NCBI RefSeq assembly: GCF_000981385.1
Contig: NZ_LATZ01000134.1
Location: forward strand, 1-64,000
Source of the DNA: Bacillus sp. SA1-12
GTDB lineage: Bacteria; Bacillota; Bacilli; Bacillales; Bacillaceae
DNA length: 64,000 bases
Reading direction: 5' to 3'
Position numbers and translations under genes: made by a program. The notes below the pieces were generated by a model. The model was not told the DNA's origin. It saw nothing but the letters and a program-made list of their open reading frames with translations, and searched no databases. Shown one piece after another: positions 40,916-50,211 of the stretch. How positions within the stretch are numbered: the first letter of the stretch is position 1; each line of letters starts with the position of its first letter.

Positions 40916-41047
40916 CTAGGTTCTTTTTGTTTTTTTTCTAGCTGAATCCAGTTGTTTTCCCTCTGCTTCATTCATCGTCGTTCCTTGACCCTCCACATTA
41001 GGAGAACTTAAACCTGTTCTTGAAGGATCTTTTCTTCTCTTTGGCAT
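40916..41047 (-). CDS. YuzL-like small spore-type protein
   Basis: A 43-residue hydrophilic protein: MPKRRKDPSRTGLSSPNVEG then QGTTMNEAEGKQ and a basic tail. The GLSSP and GQGTT segments resemble the YuzL family as I recall it. TGGAGGTG precedes the ATG at good distance. The function is unknown; small proteins like this are typical of late sporulation. Confidence 0.6.
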   Translation of the reverse strand: MPKRRKDPSRTGLSSPNVEGQGTTMNEAEGKQLDSARKKTKRT

Positions 41048-41082
41048 CTTCAACACCTCCACATTTTTATCATTTACTATCG

Positions 41083-41856
41083 CTAAATTTCTATTACGCC
41101 ATAATGGAATTTAGCTGATTTTCGAATGTGGACAGTAAAACCGAATTCTTGAAATCGGCTGCTTCTCCAATGGTCTTTTAAGACAACCCTCCGTCTCGCA
41201 ACTCGTTTCGCTTCCATTATTGCTTCTTTATGCAGTGCTGAAAAATTAGCGACACTTTTTAAAGGTAAGATTCCAATTGATCCTTCAATGGTTTCTTCAA
41301 ACATTGGGTCAAAATAGATAACATCATATGAACGATCAGGGCATTGTCGTAAATAGGATAAATGATCACTAATCGAAACATTAATCCTTTTCATCGCCTG
41401 ATCTAAAACATCTAAGCCCGTTTGCCATTGCTTCAACCCTTTTTTTACAATGTAAGCTAAGCTTTTGCTTTCTTCAATCCCTTTAACAAAGCCTTTATCA
41501 CCAACTATGTAGCTAGCAATAATGCTATCTGATGCCAAGCCAAGTGTACAATCTAAAAAGAAATCTCCTTTTTGAAGGTTGCACGCTTCGCAAAAAGGAT
41601 CCTTTTCGCCTCTTAAAAGCCTTTTAATCCGAAACATTGCAGAATTTGGGTGAAAAAACAAAGGATTTTCTTGATCTAATAAATGAAGCTCTAAACGATT
41701 CTTTCCTACAACAAGGATATTTTCCTGATGAGTTTTTTTAAAATCAGAAACAGCTTGTTTATTGCGTTTTAAAAATTGTGCACTCAATTCAGAAGCAATC
41801 TCCATAGCTGTTTGGATTAAATGAGTATCTGGCCTTCCTGAAGTTGTAACAATCAT
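41083..41856 (-). CDS. ypiP: Class I SAM-dependent methyltransferase YpiP
   Basis: A 257-residue protein with an N-terminal extension (ASELSAQFLKRNKQAVSDF) and a methyltransferase domain: DCTLGLASDSIIASYIVGD is the SAM motif and VIYFDPMFEE the catalytic-region motif of the N6-adenine or RNA-modifying type. The N-terminal helix and DPMF suggest an rRNA methyltransferase of the RsmJ-related group, an inference. Ribosome-site support is weak. Position before brxA equals ypiP. Confidence 0.8.
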   Translation of the reverse strand: MIVTTSGRPDTHLIQTAMEIASELSAQFLKRNKQAVSDFKKTHQENILVVGKNRLELHLLDQENPLFFHPNSAMFRIKRLLRGEKDPFCEACNLQKGDFFLDCTLGLASDSIIASYIVGDKGFVKGIEESKSLAYIVKKGLKQWQTGLDVLDQAMKRINVSISDHLSYLRQCPDRSYDVIYFDPMFEETIEGSIGILPLKSVANFSALHKEAIMEAKRVARRRVVLKDHWRSSRFQEFGFTVHIRKSAKFHYGVIEI

Positions 41857-41886
41857 TACTTTTCTCTACTTTCTTTGCAATTAAAA

Positions 41887-41998
41887 AGACTGTCTCAAAA
41901 CTAAAGGGCCAGCCCCCTCGAACTCAATATATAGGATCTTAAGAATTCTATATACTGAGTTTAGTGGAGGGGGTCAGACCCTTATGAGACAGCCTCTT
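41887..41998. repeat. 112-bp palindromic element, TGTCTCA family
   Basis: AGACTGTCTCA at the left and TGAGACAGCCTCT at the right, with AGGGCCAGCCCCC and GGGGGTCAGACCCT as inner arms and AACTCAATATATAG/CTATATACTGAGTT in the core. It is almost wholly palindromic and lies between ypiP and brxA, where it ends brxA transcription. Confidence 0.85.
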
Positions 41999-42001
41999 CT
42001 C

Positions 42002-42436
42002 TTAGCAATATTTATTAAAGGCACTTTCTAAATTTTGCATGATCGCCTCTATTGAATTCCCTTCAATATCATGACGAGGGATAAAGTGAACAACCTCGCC
42101 ATCCTTTACTAGCGCCATTGATGGTGATGATGGTTCATATCCTTTAAAATATTCACGCATCTTGCTTGTTGCCTCTTTATCTTGTCCGGCAAATACAGTA
42201 ACAAGATGATCAGGCTTTTTCTCAGTATTTAAAACAGATTGGGTAGCTGCAGGGCGTGCCAAACCTGCTGCACAACCACATACAGAGTTAACAACAACAA
42301 GCGTTGTACCTTTTGCAATATTTATAAATGCTTCTACTTCCTCTTCTGTCGTCAGCTCCTGAAATCCTGCATTTGTCAGTTCTGCTCTCATGGGCATCAC
42401 AATTTGTCTCATATATTCTTCATATGCCATTGACAT
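42002..42436 (-). CDS. brxA: Bacilliredoxin BrxA (YphP)
   Basis: A 144-residue thioredoxin-fold protein that removes bacillithiol from S-bacillithiolated proteins. The unusual CGC active site is at Cys53 and Cys55 (VNSVCGCAAGLARPAA). The opening MSMAYEEYMRQ and the stretch VTVFAGQDKEATSKMREYF are close to B. subtilis YphP throughout. It complements bshB2 in the same window: one helps make bacillithiol, the other uses it. GGAGGG supports the start. Cytosolic. Confidence 0.95.
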   Translation of the reverse strand: MSMAYEEYMRQIVMPMRAELTNAGFQELTTEEEVEAFINIAKGTTLVVVNSVCGCAAGLARPAATQSVLNTEKKPDHLVTVFAGQDKEATSKMREYFKGYEPSSPSMALVKDGEVVHFIPRHDIEGNSIEAIMQNLESAFNKYC

Positions 42437-42530
42437 AATAATCCCTCCGAATCTTTCTCCAAGTAATTAAAGAATACTATAGAGAATCTGCCTTTGCAAA
42501 TACTCAAAAGTGATATTTAACAATAAGATT

Positions 42531-43655
42531 TTATCCTTTTCTGCTTTCAGTCATTTGCTTCCAGACTGACCCTTTTGCCGCTTCGCCGCCTTCAATTCGT
42601 TCAATCGCCATTCTCACCTGCATGCTAACCTCGAATTCATTGTCATCCTCTGCTTGTTTTAAAGCAGGAACTGCCGTTTTATCCCCTACTTCATATAAAA
42701 ACATGGCCGCTCTCCATCTTACCAGTTTATTCTTATCTTTTAATGCTTCCATCATTGGAACTATTGCTTGTGGATCACCAATATCAGATAAGCAATCTCC
42801 CGCTGTTCTTCTAACAGTAACAGACTTATCCTTTAATGCTTTATATAATAAAGGGAGGACAGAAGGCTTTTCGATCATTCCCAAATAAACTGTAGCAAGC
42901 CTTCTAATTGACGGTTTCTCATCATTTAAAGCTTTTTCTAAAACAGGGAGATCATCTTCTGTTGGATCCATTTGCTCCAGATGAGCAAATCTTACAGACC
43001 AATCTTCATCATCTAACATTTCAAGTGTTACTTTATATGATTTTCTTTTCGGCGGATTTGTTTGCTTATCAATTGCAGTGGCAGCTTTCAAAAGTCTTTG
43101 TAATCGCTCATCAGAGTACGCAGCACTTATCTCATCTACAACTTCCTTACCAATCTCAGCAAGCTCGCCATATCTTACTCCATGTTCCTTCCACTGACGA
43201 TCCAGTACAATGTTTTCGTTCGCTTGTTGTGCTGCTAAAACAGCTGTTTTAAAACGGTCAGGTAAACCAAAACGTTCTTCTGACATTCCATCGGTTAATT
43301 TAACCTGCATAGGAATATTATTAAACATCTGAACGAAAACCTTCACTTCACCAAACGCTTCATCTAGCTGTTTGCCGTCCCGGCTTTCTTCGTCTACAGC
43401 CTCCCCAAAAGCTTGGCGAACCTGAGCAAGTATATCCTTCCAATCATATTTAGCATTTCTTTCAACAGCGAGAAAATCCGCTACATGATAAACTCCTTTT
43501 ACTCCTTCAATTTTAAGAATTTCACCAATAATACCCGGCGCTTCTTCCGCTTGGTCCTTTTTATAATTATTACTTTTTCCAGAGGGAAGCTCTTCTGTCA
43601 AAAGCACCTTCATTGTATTTGGACTTGGAGTAGGTTCAATTGATTTTATTTTCAT
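42531..43655 (-). CDS. ypgR: YpgR: Nfu-like N-terminus plus HEAT-repeat domain (CvfC family)
   Basis: A 374-residue protein. Residues 1-80 resemble the Nfu/NifU-N domain (MKIKSIEPTPSPNTMKVLLT, GEILKIEGVKGVYHV). The middle part belongs to the conserved-virulence-factor-C group. The C-terminal third is HEAT-like repeats (DDLPVLEKALNDEKPSIRR, KPSVLPLLYKALKDKSVTVRR, PQAIVPMMEALKDKNKLVRW). A helical solenoid with an Fe-S-scaffold-like head suggests a role in assembling or protecting iron-sulfur proteins, an inference. The start follows AAGGAG. Confidence 0.85.
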   Translation of the reverse strand: MKIKSIEPTPSPNTMKVLLTEELPSGKSNNYKKDQAEEAPGIIGEILKIEGVKGVYHVADFLAVERNAKYDWKDILAQVRQAFGEAVDEESRDGKQLDEAFGEVKVFVQMFNNIPMQVKLTDGMSEERFGLPDRFKTAVLAAQQANENIVLDRQWKEHGVRYGELAEIGKEVVDEISAAYSDERLQRLLKAATAIDKQTNPPKRKSYKVTLEMLDDEDWSVRFAHLEQMDPTEDDLPVLEKALNDEKPSIRRLATVYLGMIEKPSVLPLLYKALKDKSVTVRRTAGDCLSDIGDPQAIVPMMEALKDKNKLVRWRAAMFLYEVGDKTAVPALKQAEDDNEFEVSMQVRMAIERIEGGEAAKGSVWKQMTESRKG

Positions 43656-43750
43656 TATGAGCACTCCTTCTTCTCATCGTAATATTAGTGTAACATAGCA
43701 GTTTTTATCGTGCTATTTTCATGTTTCGGGCATCTATATGCATCTTTTGA

Positions 43751-44362
43751 CTATTTTCTCCCATTCCACTCATGATAAAACTGACTTAAATAGAGTTCAA
43801 GGAATTGATGTCTTTCTTTTGCAAGAACTCTGCCTGCATTTGTGTTCATTAAGTCTTTTAACTTAAGTAATTTATCATAAAAATGACTTATAGCATCAGT
43901 ATTTCCCTCTACATCTGGATGATAGATGAGGTTTCCTTTTGAACCTGCATAGGCAAATGTCCGTGCAATTCCAATTGCTCCAATTGCATCAAGCCTATCA
44001 GCATCTTGAACCACCTTGGCAGCAAGGGTTAATTGATCTTGAGGTATCTTTTTTCGAAAGCTTATCACTTTAATAATGCTGATCACATCATGTGTCACCT
44101 TTTGGTCAATACCTAAATCCAGTAAAAACTGTTCAACTTGGCTGACATCAAGCTTAATGTTCTCAGAAAGCTTATCATCTATTAAGTCATGAAGTAATGC
44201 AGCTAATTCAACAATGAACAGATTTGCATTTTCTTCTTTCCCTATATACAATGCATTCCGTCGCACACGGTCGATATGCCACCAGTCATGACCGCTTCCT
44301 TCATTGTAAAGCCTTTTATAGACAAAATCTTCAACATTCTGAACTATTAATTTGTTATCCAT
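43751..44362 (-). CDS. ypgQ: HD-domain nucleotide hydrolase YpgQ
   Basis: A 203-residue HD-superfamily phosphohydrolase. Metal ligands are visible: His in GHDWWHIDRVRR, the HD pair in ALLHDLID, and Asp in VQDADRLDAIGA near 118. The B. subtilis relative has been reported to hydrolyse (deoxy)nucleoside triphosphates to monophosphates. TAGGAG precedes the ATG. Position beside ypgR and bsaA agrees with B. subtilis. Cytosolic, probably cleaning the nucleotide pool. Confidence 0.88.
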   Translation of the reverse strand: MDNKLIVQNVEDFVYKRLYNEGSGHDWWHIDRVRRNALYIGKEENANLFIVELAALLHDLIDDKLSENIKLDVSQVEQFLLDLGIDQKVTHDVISIIKVISFRKKIPQDQLTLAAKVVQDADRLDAIGAIGIARTFAYAGSKGNLIYHPDVEGNTDAISHFYDKLLKLKDLMNTNAGRVLAKERHQFLELYLSQFYHEWNGRK

Positions 44363-44463
44363 ACGGCAACTCCTATATATGTTATAAGCGAACGATTATG
44401 ATATTAACACTTACAAACGAGTGATCATATAGTATCATATCAATTTTTTAAAGGTGTGTTTTG

Positions 44464-44700
44464 ATGAGAAATCCACAGCAAATCATAGGTCAAGCTTGGA
44501 CTGGAAGGCATGTTGTCATCCTGCAGTGCAGTGAAACAAATAAGCTGATAAAGGTATACAAGAGCTATCATGCTCCAATCGAACCCCCTCGTTTCAATTG
44601 TGCGGAAACACTTTCACAGTTACTTAGCATTGGTTATCGTATTCATGCAATGGCTCCATTGCCTAATCAGCGGATCCAGTATGTATTGGTATTATTCTAA
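44464..44700 (+). CDS. Small protein of unknown function
   Basis: A 78-residue protein (MRNPQQIIGQAWTGRHVVIL, then FNCAETLSQLLSIGYRIHAM) with alternating beta strands and one helix. AAAGGTGTG precedes the ATG. No signal peptide or membrane segment. It is divergent from ypgQ. The family is not recognised, but the well-ordered composition supports coding. Confidence 0.6.
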   Translation: MRNPQQIIGQAWTGRHVVILQCSETNKLIKVYKSYHAPIEPPRFNCAETLSQLLSIGYRIHAMAPLPNQRIQYVLVLF

Positions 44701-44822
44701 TATGGCACTCTTGTCATAATAGAAAGTCTGTCAGCCATTCACCAATTGCTTCAAAGTCCGGCTTCCCCATCTCTCACTTCATGCAAATATGTCTGCCCTA
44801 ACAGAAATAAAAAGAAGAAGCC

Positions 44823-45314
44823 TTATTTTACGACTTCTTTTAAAAGATTTACGATATCTGGTTTTATTTCAATTGGATTCGTATTTGGTGAATAACGCTT
44901 TACGACTTCCCCATTAGCATTTATCAAAAACTTTGTAAAATTCCATTTTATTGCCTTGCTTCCTAATATCCCCGGAGCTTTTTCAGTTAAGAATACAAAT
45001 AGTTGATGAGCATTTTCTCCATTTACATCAATCTTTGAAAACATCGGAAAACTTACGCCGTAATTCACTTCACAAAAGCTTTCGATTTCTTTATTTTCTC
45101 CTGGTTCCTGTCCCATAAACTGGTTGCAAGGAAAACCTAAAACGGTAAATCCTTGATTACCATATTGTTCATATAGCTCTTGCAATTCTTTGTACTGAGG
45201 GGTAAATCCACATTTACTTGCTGTATTTACAATTAATAACACTTGATTTTTGTATTTACTTAAAGTTGTCTTTTCCCCATTTATTGTTTCCACTTCAATT
45301 TCGTAAATACTCAT
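44823..45314 (-). CDS. bsaA: Glutathione-peroxidase-type thiol peroxidase BsaA
   Basis: A 163-residue thioredoxin-fold peroxidase. The peroxidatic Cys35 lies in NTASKCGFTPQY, followed by FPCNQFMGQEPG with the resolving Cys and WNFTKFLI, all hallmark motifs of the GPx family. In Bacillus such enzymes use thioredoxin rather than glutathione. The start is placed at the ATG with GGGAGGG seven bases away. Same place as bsaA before metA. It adds to the redox-protection set in this window. Confidence 0.92.
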   Translation of the reverse strand: MSIYEIEVETINGEKTTLSKYKNQVLLIVNTASKCGFTPQYKELQELYEQYGNQGFTVLGFPCNQFMGQEPGENKEIESFCEVNYGVSFPMFSKIDVNGENAHQLFVFLTEKAPGILGSKAIKWNFTKFLINANGEVVKRYSPNTNPIEIKPDIVNLLKEVVK

Positions 45315-45374
45315 AGTCATCCCTCCCAGACTCCATCTTTACATATCATTCATGTAAAATTCAACTATAAACAA

Positions 45375-45878
45375 CTAATGAGCGATCATTACCTGTAGCA
45401 GTGAACGTAAATGATCAATTATTTGCAGCAGGTCCTCAATATCATCTTCACCATAAGATCTTTGAAAATTCACCTCATAGCAATGATAATAGATTTCTGA
45501 GTTTGCAGTTACTTCTTCAGTTACTAATAGCTTAATCGAATGTTCATCCCACAGTTTCTTTAGCTTTCTTAGCAGGAGTTCATCATATGTCTTACTCCTC
45601 TTCTCCTCTAGAAGGAGTACTTTTATATAGCATCCTGGTTTTTCAATGGTTTGACTTAGTTCTCCAGAAATTTGATCTTGGTCCATGTAAATTTCCAGTA
45701 TAGCAGAGGGACTTTTCTTCTTTTCATTTCCAAACGTTATCTTAAACTTTCTAGTCATTGTCGCTAAATCTACAATATCACTTCTATTCAAAACTTTGAT
45801 CATATCTTCTAGGTCTAAATCATAGACATAGCCTTCTACGATCACCTTTAAATTATCAAAAACAGTTGGATCAAACAT
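45375..45878 (-). CDS. Protein of unknown function coupled to fhs
   Basis: A 167-residue acidic protein starting MFDPTVFDNLKVIVEGYVYDLD, with an alpha/beta pattern and no signal peptide. AAGGAGG lies five bases before the chosen ATG; a 16-residue upstream extension would overlap fhs. Its start is 10 bp after the fhs stop, so the two are probably co-transcribed. I do not recognise the family. A late helical segment (DIEDLLQIIDHLRSLLQVM) could mediate oligomerisation. Confidence 0.7.
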   Translation of the reverse strand: MFDPTVFDNLKVIVEGYVYDLDLEDMIKVLNRSDIVDLATMTRKFKITFGNEKKKSPSAILEIYMDQDQISGELSQTIEKPGCYIKVLLLEEKRSKTYDELLLRKLKKLWDEHSIKLLVTEEVTANSEIYYHCYEVNFQRSYGEDDIEDLLQIIDHLRSLLQVMIAH

Positions 45879-45888
45879 GACATCCTCC

Positions 45889-47580
45889 TTAAAACAATCC
45901 AGTTGCAAGACCTTCATCCGTAACATTCATAGCTAGTGCGGCTGGTTTCTTTGGTAAACCTGGCATTGTCATAATACTCCCAGTTAACGCAACAATAAAA
46001 CCTGCCCCAAGTGAAACCTTACATTCTCGAATAGTGATCATAAAATTTTCCGGTCTTCCTAAAATGTGAGCCTCATCGGTTAATGAATACTGTGTTTTCG
46101 CCATGCAGATTGGTAAATGGCCCCACCCCAGTTTTTCAAACTCACTTATTTGTTTTTCAGCTTTACTAGTATATTGAACTCCTGATGCACCATAAACAAT
46201 CGTTGCGATATGAAAGATTTTTTGCTTTATAGAGGAAGACGTAGAATATAAGTATTGAAATTTATTTTGTTCACTTTCAATTATTTCTAAAAGTTTCCTT
46301 GCTAACTCTATTCCCCCTTTCCCTCCATGTTCCCACACTTCACAAAGTGCTGACGGGTGAGAATTTTCTTTGCACCATTCCAAGATTCCTTTTATTTCTT
46401 TCTCTGTGTCTGTGGTAAATTTATTGATTGCCACAACATACGGCAGCCCAAAACTTTTAATTGTTTCTATATGCTTGGTTAAATTAGCAACCCCTGCCAT
46501 TAATGCTGCAGTGTCCTCATGCTGTAGCTCATCCTTTTTCTTACCTCCATGCATTTTTAATGCTCTAATTGTTGCAACAATCACCACTGCAGAAGGATGG
46601 ATCTGGCCAATTCTCGCTTTTATATTAAGAAATTTTTCAGCGCCCAGATCTGCTCCAAAGCCAGCTTCTGTCACGACATAATCTCCTAGTTTTGCTGCCA
46701 TTTTCGTAGCTAAAAGACTGTTGCAGCCATGGGCAATATTAGCAAATGGCCCGCCATGAACTAGAGCAGGAGTATGTTCAATCGTTTGTACTAAATTAGG
46801 CTTGAGCGCATCCTTCAAAATTAGCGTCAAGGCACCCTCATACCCTAAATCAGCAACCGTTACTGGTTTATTTGAATATGTATACCCAATCACGATTCTG
46901 GCAAGTCTGGAACGCAAATCAGCCAGACTGTCAGCTAAACAAAAGATAGCCATAATCTCTGATGCAACTGTAATATCAAAATGATCTTCACGTGGAACGC
47001 CATTTGTTGGTCCCCCTAGACCAATGGTAATATTTCGAAGCGATCGATCATTTAAATCTAATACTCGTTTCCAGGTTATCCTTCGTGGGTCTATTTCCAA
47101 CACATTTCCTTGATAGATATGATTATCTATAAAAGAGGCTAACGCATTGTTCGCTGTTGAAATAGCATGGAGATCACCTGTAAAATGTAAGTTTATATCT
47201 TCCATAGGAAGGACTTGTGAATACCCTCCTCCTGTAGCCCCGCCCTTAAGACCCATTGTTGGTCCTAAAGAAGGCTCTCTCATTGCCACTATTGCGCGTT
47301 TCTTTAATTGATTAAGCGCTTGTGCCAATCCAACGGTTACCGTTGATTTTCCTTCTCCTGCTGGTGTTGGATTAATTGAGGTTACTAGAATAACTTGACC
47401 TGATGACTGATCTTTAAGTCGATCAAGAACGTTCAATGATAACTTTGCTTTATATTTTCCATAAAGTTCATATTCATCATCCTTTAGTTCTAAATAATCT
47501 TCGGCAAGTAGTTTGATTGGTTTTAAGAGTGCTTCTTGAGCAATCTCAATATCTGACTTGAAATGATTATTTGTATTCAC
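45889..47580 (-). CDS. fhs: Formate-tetrahydrofolate ligase
   Basis: A 563-residue enzyme that joins formate to tetrahydrofolate with ATP, giving 10-formyl-THF for purines and formyl-Met-tRNA. The nucleotide loop [18 protein letters not shown] is near residue 70, followed by [32 protein letters not shown]-type sequence ([13 protein letters not shown]) lies near 300 and NKFTTD near 380. Start GTG behind GAGGAA. Together with thyA-dfrA it links this region to one-carbon metabolism. B. subtilis 168 lacks fhs as far as I know, so this is an insertion relative to that order. Confidence 0.95.
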   Translation of the reverse strand: MNTNNHFKSDIEIAQEALLKPIKLLAEDYLELKDDEYELYGKYKAKLSLNVLDRLKDQSSGQVILVTSINPTPAGEGKSTVTVGLAQALNQLKKRAIVAMREPSLGPTMGLKGGATGGGYSQVLPMEDINLHFTGDLHAISTANNALASFIDNHIYQGNVLEIDPRRITWKRVLDLNDRSLRNITIGLGGPTNGVPREDHFDITVASEIMAIFCLADSLADLRSRLARIVIGYTYSNKPVTVADLGYEGALTLILKDALKPNLVQTIEHTPALVHGGPFANIAHGCNSLLATKMAAKLGDYVVTEAGFGADLGAEKFLNIKARIGQIHPSAVVIVATIRALKMHGGKKKDELQHEDTAALMAGVANLTKHIETIKSFGLPYVVAINKFTTDTEKEIKGILEWCKENSHPSALCEVWEHGGKGGIELARKLLEIIESEQNKFQYLYSTSSSIKQKIFHIATIVYGASGVQYTSKAEKQISEFEKLGWGHLPICMAKTQYSLTDEAHILGRPENFMITIRECKVSLGAGFIVALTGSIMTMPGLPKKPAALAMNVTDEGLATGLF

Positions 47581-47723
47581 ACTTTTTTCCTCACTTTGCT
47601 AGATTTATCCTTCATAATAATTTACCATGTATTATGAATTTATTTGTTTGCCTTTAGATTCTTCAAACATAACATTAGAATTCCCCATTTGTGATTAATG
47701 AATAAAAAAACATAAAATTCGAA

Positions 47724-47752
47724 TTGAATTATTTTTCTAAACTTTCTATAAT
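47724..47752 (+). promoter_or_regulatory. Sigma-A promoter of metA
   Basis: TTGAAT and TATAAT are 17 bases apart. The -10 is perfect. The mRNA leader would be only about 35 nt, and no S-box riboswitch is present upstream. Confidence 0.8.
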
Positions 47753-47793
47753 AAAGAATCAATGAAAGATGAATTTTTACGGGGGTGCTTTTA

Positions 47794-48702
47794 TTGCCGA
47801 TTAACATACCTAGTCATTTACCGGCTAAAGAAATCTTAGAACAAGAGAATATATTTATTATGGACGAAAAGAGAGCATATTCTCAGGATATTCGCCCTTT
47901 AAATATCCTTATCTTAAATATTATGCCTGAAAAGGAAAAAACAGAAACTCAATTATTACGATTATTGGGGAATTCTCCACTGCAAGTAAACATAACATTT
48001 TTAAGACCTGAGACTCACACGTCAAAAACGACGGCAATGGAGCATTTGAAGGAATTCTACACAACCTTTAAACATATTCAGCATCGAAAATTTGACGGCA
48101 TGATTATTACGGGAGCACCAATTGAACACTTAGAATTTGAAAAAGTTTCTTATTGGTCTGAATTAAAAGCAATTATGGATTGGACAAAAACAAATGTAAC
48201 CTCAACTTTACATATTTGTTGGGGTGCACAAGCAGGACTTTTCCATCACTATGGCGTAAATAAATATAAACTGGATAAAAAATGCTTTGGTATTTTCAAG
48301 CATGAAATTGTCAATCCAACTATAAAATTATTAAGAGGCTTCGACGACCAATATTATGTTCCACATTCAAGACATACCGATGTATTAAAAGAAGAAATTG
48401 ATGGAATAAAAGAGCTACAAATTCTTTCTTATTCACAAGAGGCCGGTGTTTGCTTGGTAATGTCTGAAGATGGCAAACAAATATTTTTAACCGGTCATCC
48501 TGAATATGAACGGACCTCTTTAAAAGATGAGTATGAAAGAGACCTTGCAAAAGGTTTGGCAATCGATCTGCCTGTTAATTATTTTGAAGACAATGATCCA
48601 AGTAAAGAGCCGATTCAATGTTGGAGGTCACATGGAAATCTTCTTTTTGTAAATTGGCTTAACTACTATGTTTACCAGGAGACACCTTATATTTGGAATT
48701 GA
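47794..48702 (+). CDS. metA: Homoserine O-acetyltransferase MetA
   Basis: A 302-residue enzyme that activates homoserine for methionine synthesis. The nucleophile Cys142 is in HICWGAQAG and the MetA fold signature [18 protein letters not shown] is at 34-51. Position 111 is Glu ([10 protein letters not shown]), which in the Bacillus family marks acetyl-CoA rather than succinyl-CoA use. The start is TTG after GGGGGTG; an in-frame GTG three codons earlier overlaps that site. Transcribed alone, with a terminator. Divergent from fhs. Confidence 0.93.
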   Translation: MPINIPSHLPAKEILEQENIFIMDEKRAYSQDIRPLNILILNIMPEKEKTETQLLRLLGNSPLQVNITFLRPETHTSKTTAMEHLKEFYTTFKHIQHRKFDGMIITGAPIEHLEFEKVSYWSELKAIMDWTKTNVTSTLHICWGAQAGLFHHYGVNKYKLDKKCFGIFKHEIVNPTIKLLRGFDDQYYVPHSRHTDVLKEEIDGIKELQILSYSQEAGVCLVMSEDGKQIFLTGHPEYERTSLKDEYERDLAKGLAIDLPVNYFEDNDPSKEPIQCWRSHGNLLFVNWLNYYVYQETPYIWN

Positions 48703-48747
48703 AAGGGTAAGAATAAAATACCCATTGCTTTAAAATGAATGAAAAAG

Positions 48748-48784
48748 AATAGGGCAGAGAGAATGCATGCTTTCTGCCTTATTC
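48748..48784 (+). terminator. Terminator of metA
   Basis: AATAGGGCAGA and TCTGCCTTATT form the stem around a short loop, 46 bp past the stop. Confidence 0.8.
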
Positions 48785-49002
48785 AATCATGCATTACGTT
48801 TTGCCATATGAATAATATTCTTTTCTAAAATTCAATCTTTTTACGATATTTTACATCTTAAGAAATACTTAATAATTGCTTTATAAAAAAGTAACAATTA
48901 TATGGTAATCTTTAAGACAAATTCGGTTCAATCTGTCATATATATTCATAGTGAGGACTGGATTTGATAATTTGATCCGTTTCCGATTAGATTGAGGTGA
49001 AA

Positions 49003-50163
49003 ATGTTGAAAAGAAATTCAAAGGTGTTAATATTAACAGCAAAATATGGTAATGGCCATGTACAAGTGGCAAAAACATTAGAAAACAAATGTAAGGAGCT
49101 CGGTTTCGAAAAGGTCATTGTCTGTAATCTTTATTCTGAGTCATTTCCCGTATTTTCTGAGATTACTCAATATTTATATTTAAAAAGCTTTTCGATTGGA
49201 AAGCAATTTTACCGATTGTTTTACTATGGTGTAGATAAAATTTATAACAAACGAATGATGAATCTCTATTTTAAAATGGGACATAAACGATTACATGAAA
49301 TTGTAAAAACTGAGCAGCCAGATATGATCATTAATACATTCCCTATGATTGTTGTACCTGAATATCGCAGAAAAACCGGTACGATCATTCCCACCTTCAA
49401 TGTCTTAACTGACTTTTGCTTACACAGAATCTGGATTCATGAAAATATCGATAAATATTATGTAGCAACAAACCATGTGAAGGAAAAGCTGATTCAGTTA
49501 GGCGTTCATCCAGGCAGAGTAAAGGTTACTGGAATCCCTATACGTTCACAATTCGAGGAGGATCTAAATAAACAAGATATTTATACAAAATATAATTTGG
49601 ATCAAAATAAAAAAACACTGTTAATCATGGCAGGTGCACACGGTGTCTTAAAAAATGTGAAAGAATTGTGCCATTCTTTTATTTCTAAAAGCGAAAACAT
49701 TCAAACGGTTGTTGTTTGCGGAAATAATACCCCTTTAAAGGAAAGTCTTGAACCTCTTGCTAAAAGTTATCCAAAACAATTTAAAGTTTTAAGCTATGTT
49801 GAAAGAGTGGATGAGCTTTATCGGATCACATCATGCATGATAACAAAGCCAGGCGGAATCACCTTAACAGAAGCAACCTCTTTAGGTGTGCCAGTTGTTC
49901 TCTTTAAGCCTGTTCCTGGTCAGGAAAAAGAAAATGCTCATTTTTTTGAAGACAATGAAGCTGCAATTATTGTTAACCAAATAGAAGATATAGCTGAGGA
50001 AGTCCACAAACTCCTTAGTGATGAAACGAAATTAACACAAATGAAGGAAAATATAAAAAGAATTCATGTACCAAAATCAGCTGACTTAATAGTGGATGAT
50101 ATGGTGAAGGAAGCTGCTTTTATTAGAGACAAACAGCTGATCGCTGGCTCCGTAAATTATTAA
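49003..50163 (+). CDS. ugtP: Processive diacylglycerol beta-glucosyltransferase UgtP
   Basis: A GT28-family enzyme of about 386 residues that transfers glucose from UDP-glucose to diacylglycerol, giving glycolipid anchors for lipoteichoic acid; in B. subtilis it also links nutrient state to cell size by inhibiting FtsZ. The match is close: VLILTAKYGNGHVQVAKTL at the start, YLYLKSFSIGKQFYRLFYYG near 55 and the donor-binding MITKPGGITLTEA near 285. GTG (48997), ATG (49003) and TTG (49006) are candidate starts; the ATG best suits GAGG. A 290-bp leader precedes it. Confidence 0.94.
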   Translation: MLKRNSKVLILTAKYGNGHVQVAKTLENKCKELGFEKVIVCNLYSESFPVFSEITQYLYLKSFSIGKQFYRLFYYGVDKIYNKRMMNLYFKMGHKRLHEIVKTEQPDMIINTFPMIVVPEYRRKTGTIIPTFNVLTDFCLHRIWIHENIDKYYVATNHVKEKLIQLGVHPGRVKVTGIPIRSQFEEDLNKQDIYTKYNLDQNKKTLLIMAGAHGVLKNVKELCHSFISKSENIQTVVVCGNNTPLKESLEPLAKSYPKQFKVLSYVERVDELYRITSCMITKPGGITLTEATSLGVPVVLFKPVPGQEKENAHFFEDNEAAIIVNQIEDIAEEVHKLLSDETKLTQMKENIKRIHVPKSADLIVDDMVKEAAFIRDKQLIAGSVNY

Positions 50164-50211
50164 AATTGTTTAAAAGGATGATTTGGGGTAATTTTTCCCT
50201 GGAGGTTTAGC

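Noticed and set aside
46370-46681. Plus-strand open frame of 103 codons inside fhs
   Set aside because: It is the antisense shadow of the strongly conserved fhs gene and lacks a ribosome site.
47600-47793. SAM riboswitch (S-box) upstream of metA
   Set aside because: The promoter lies only about 45 bp before the start, so the leader is too short, and no S-box core or terminator is seen.
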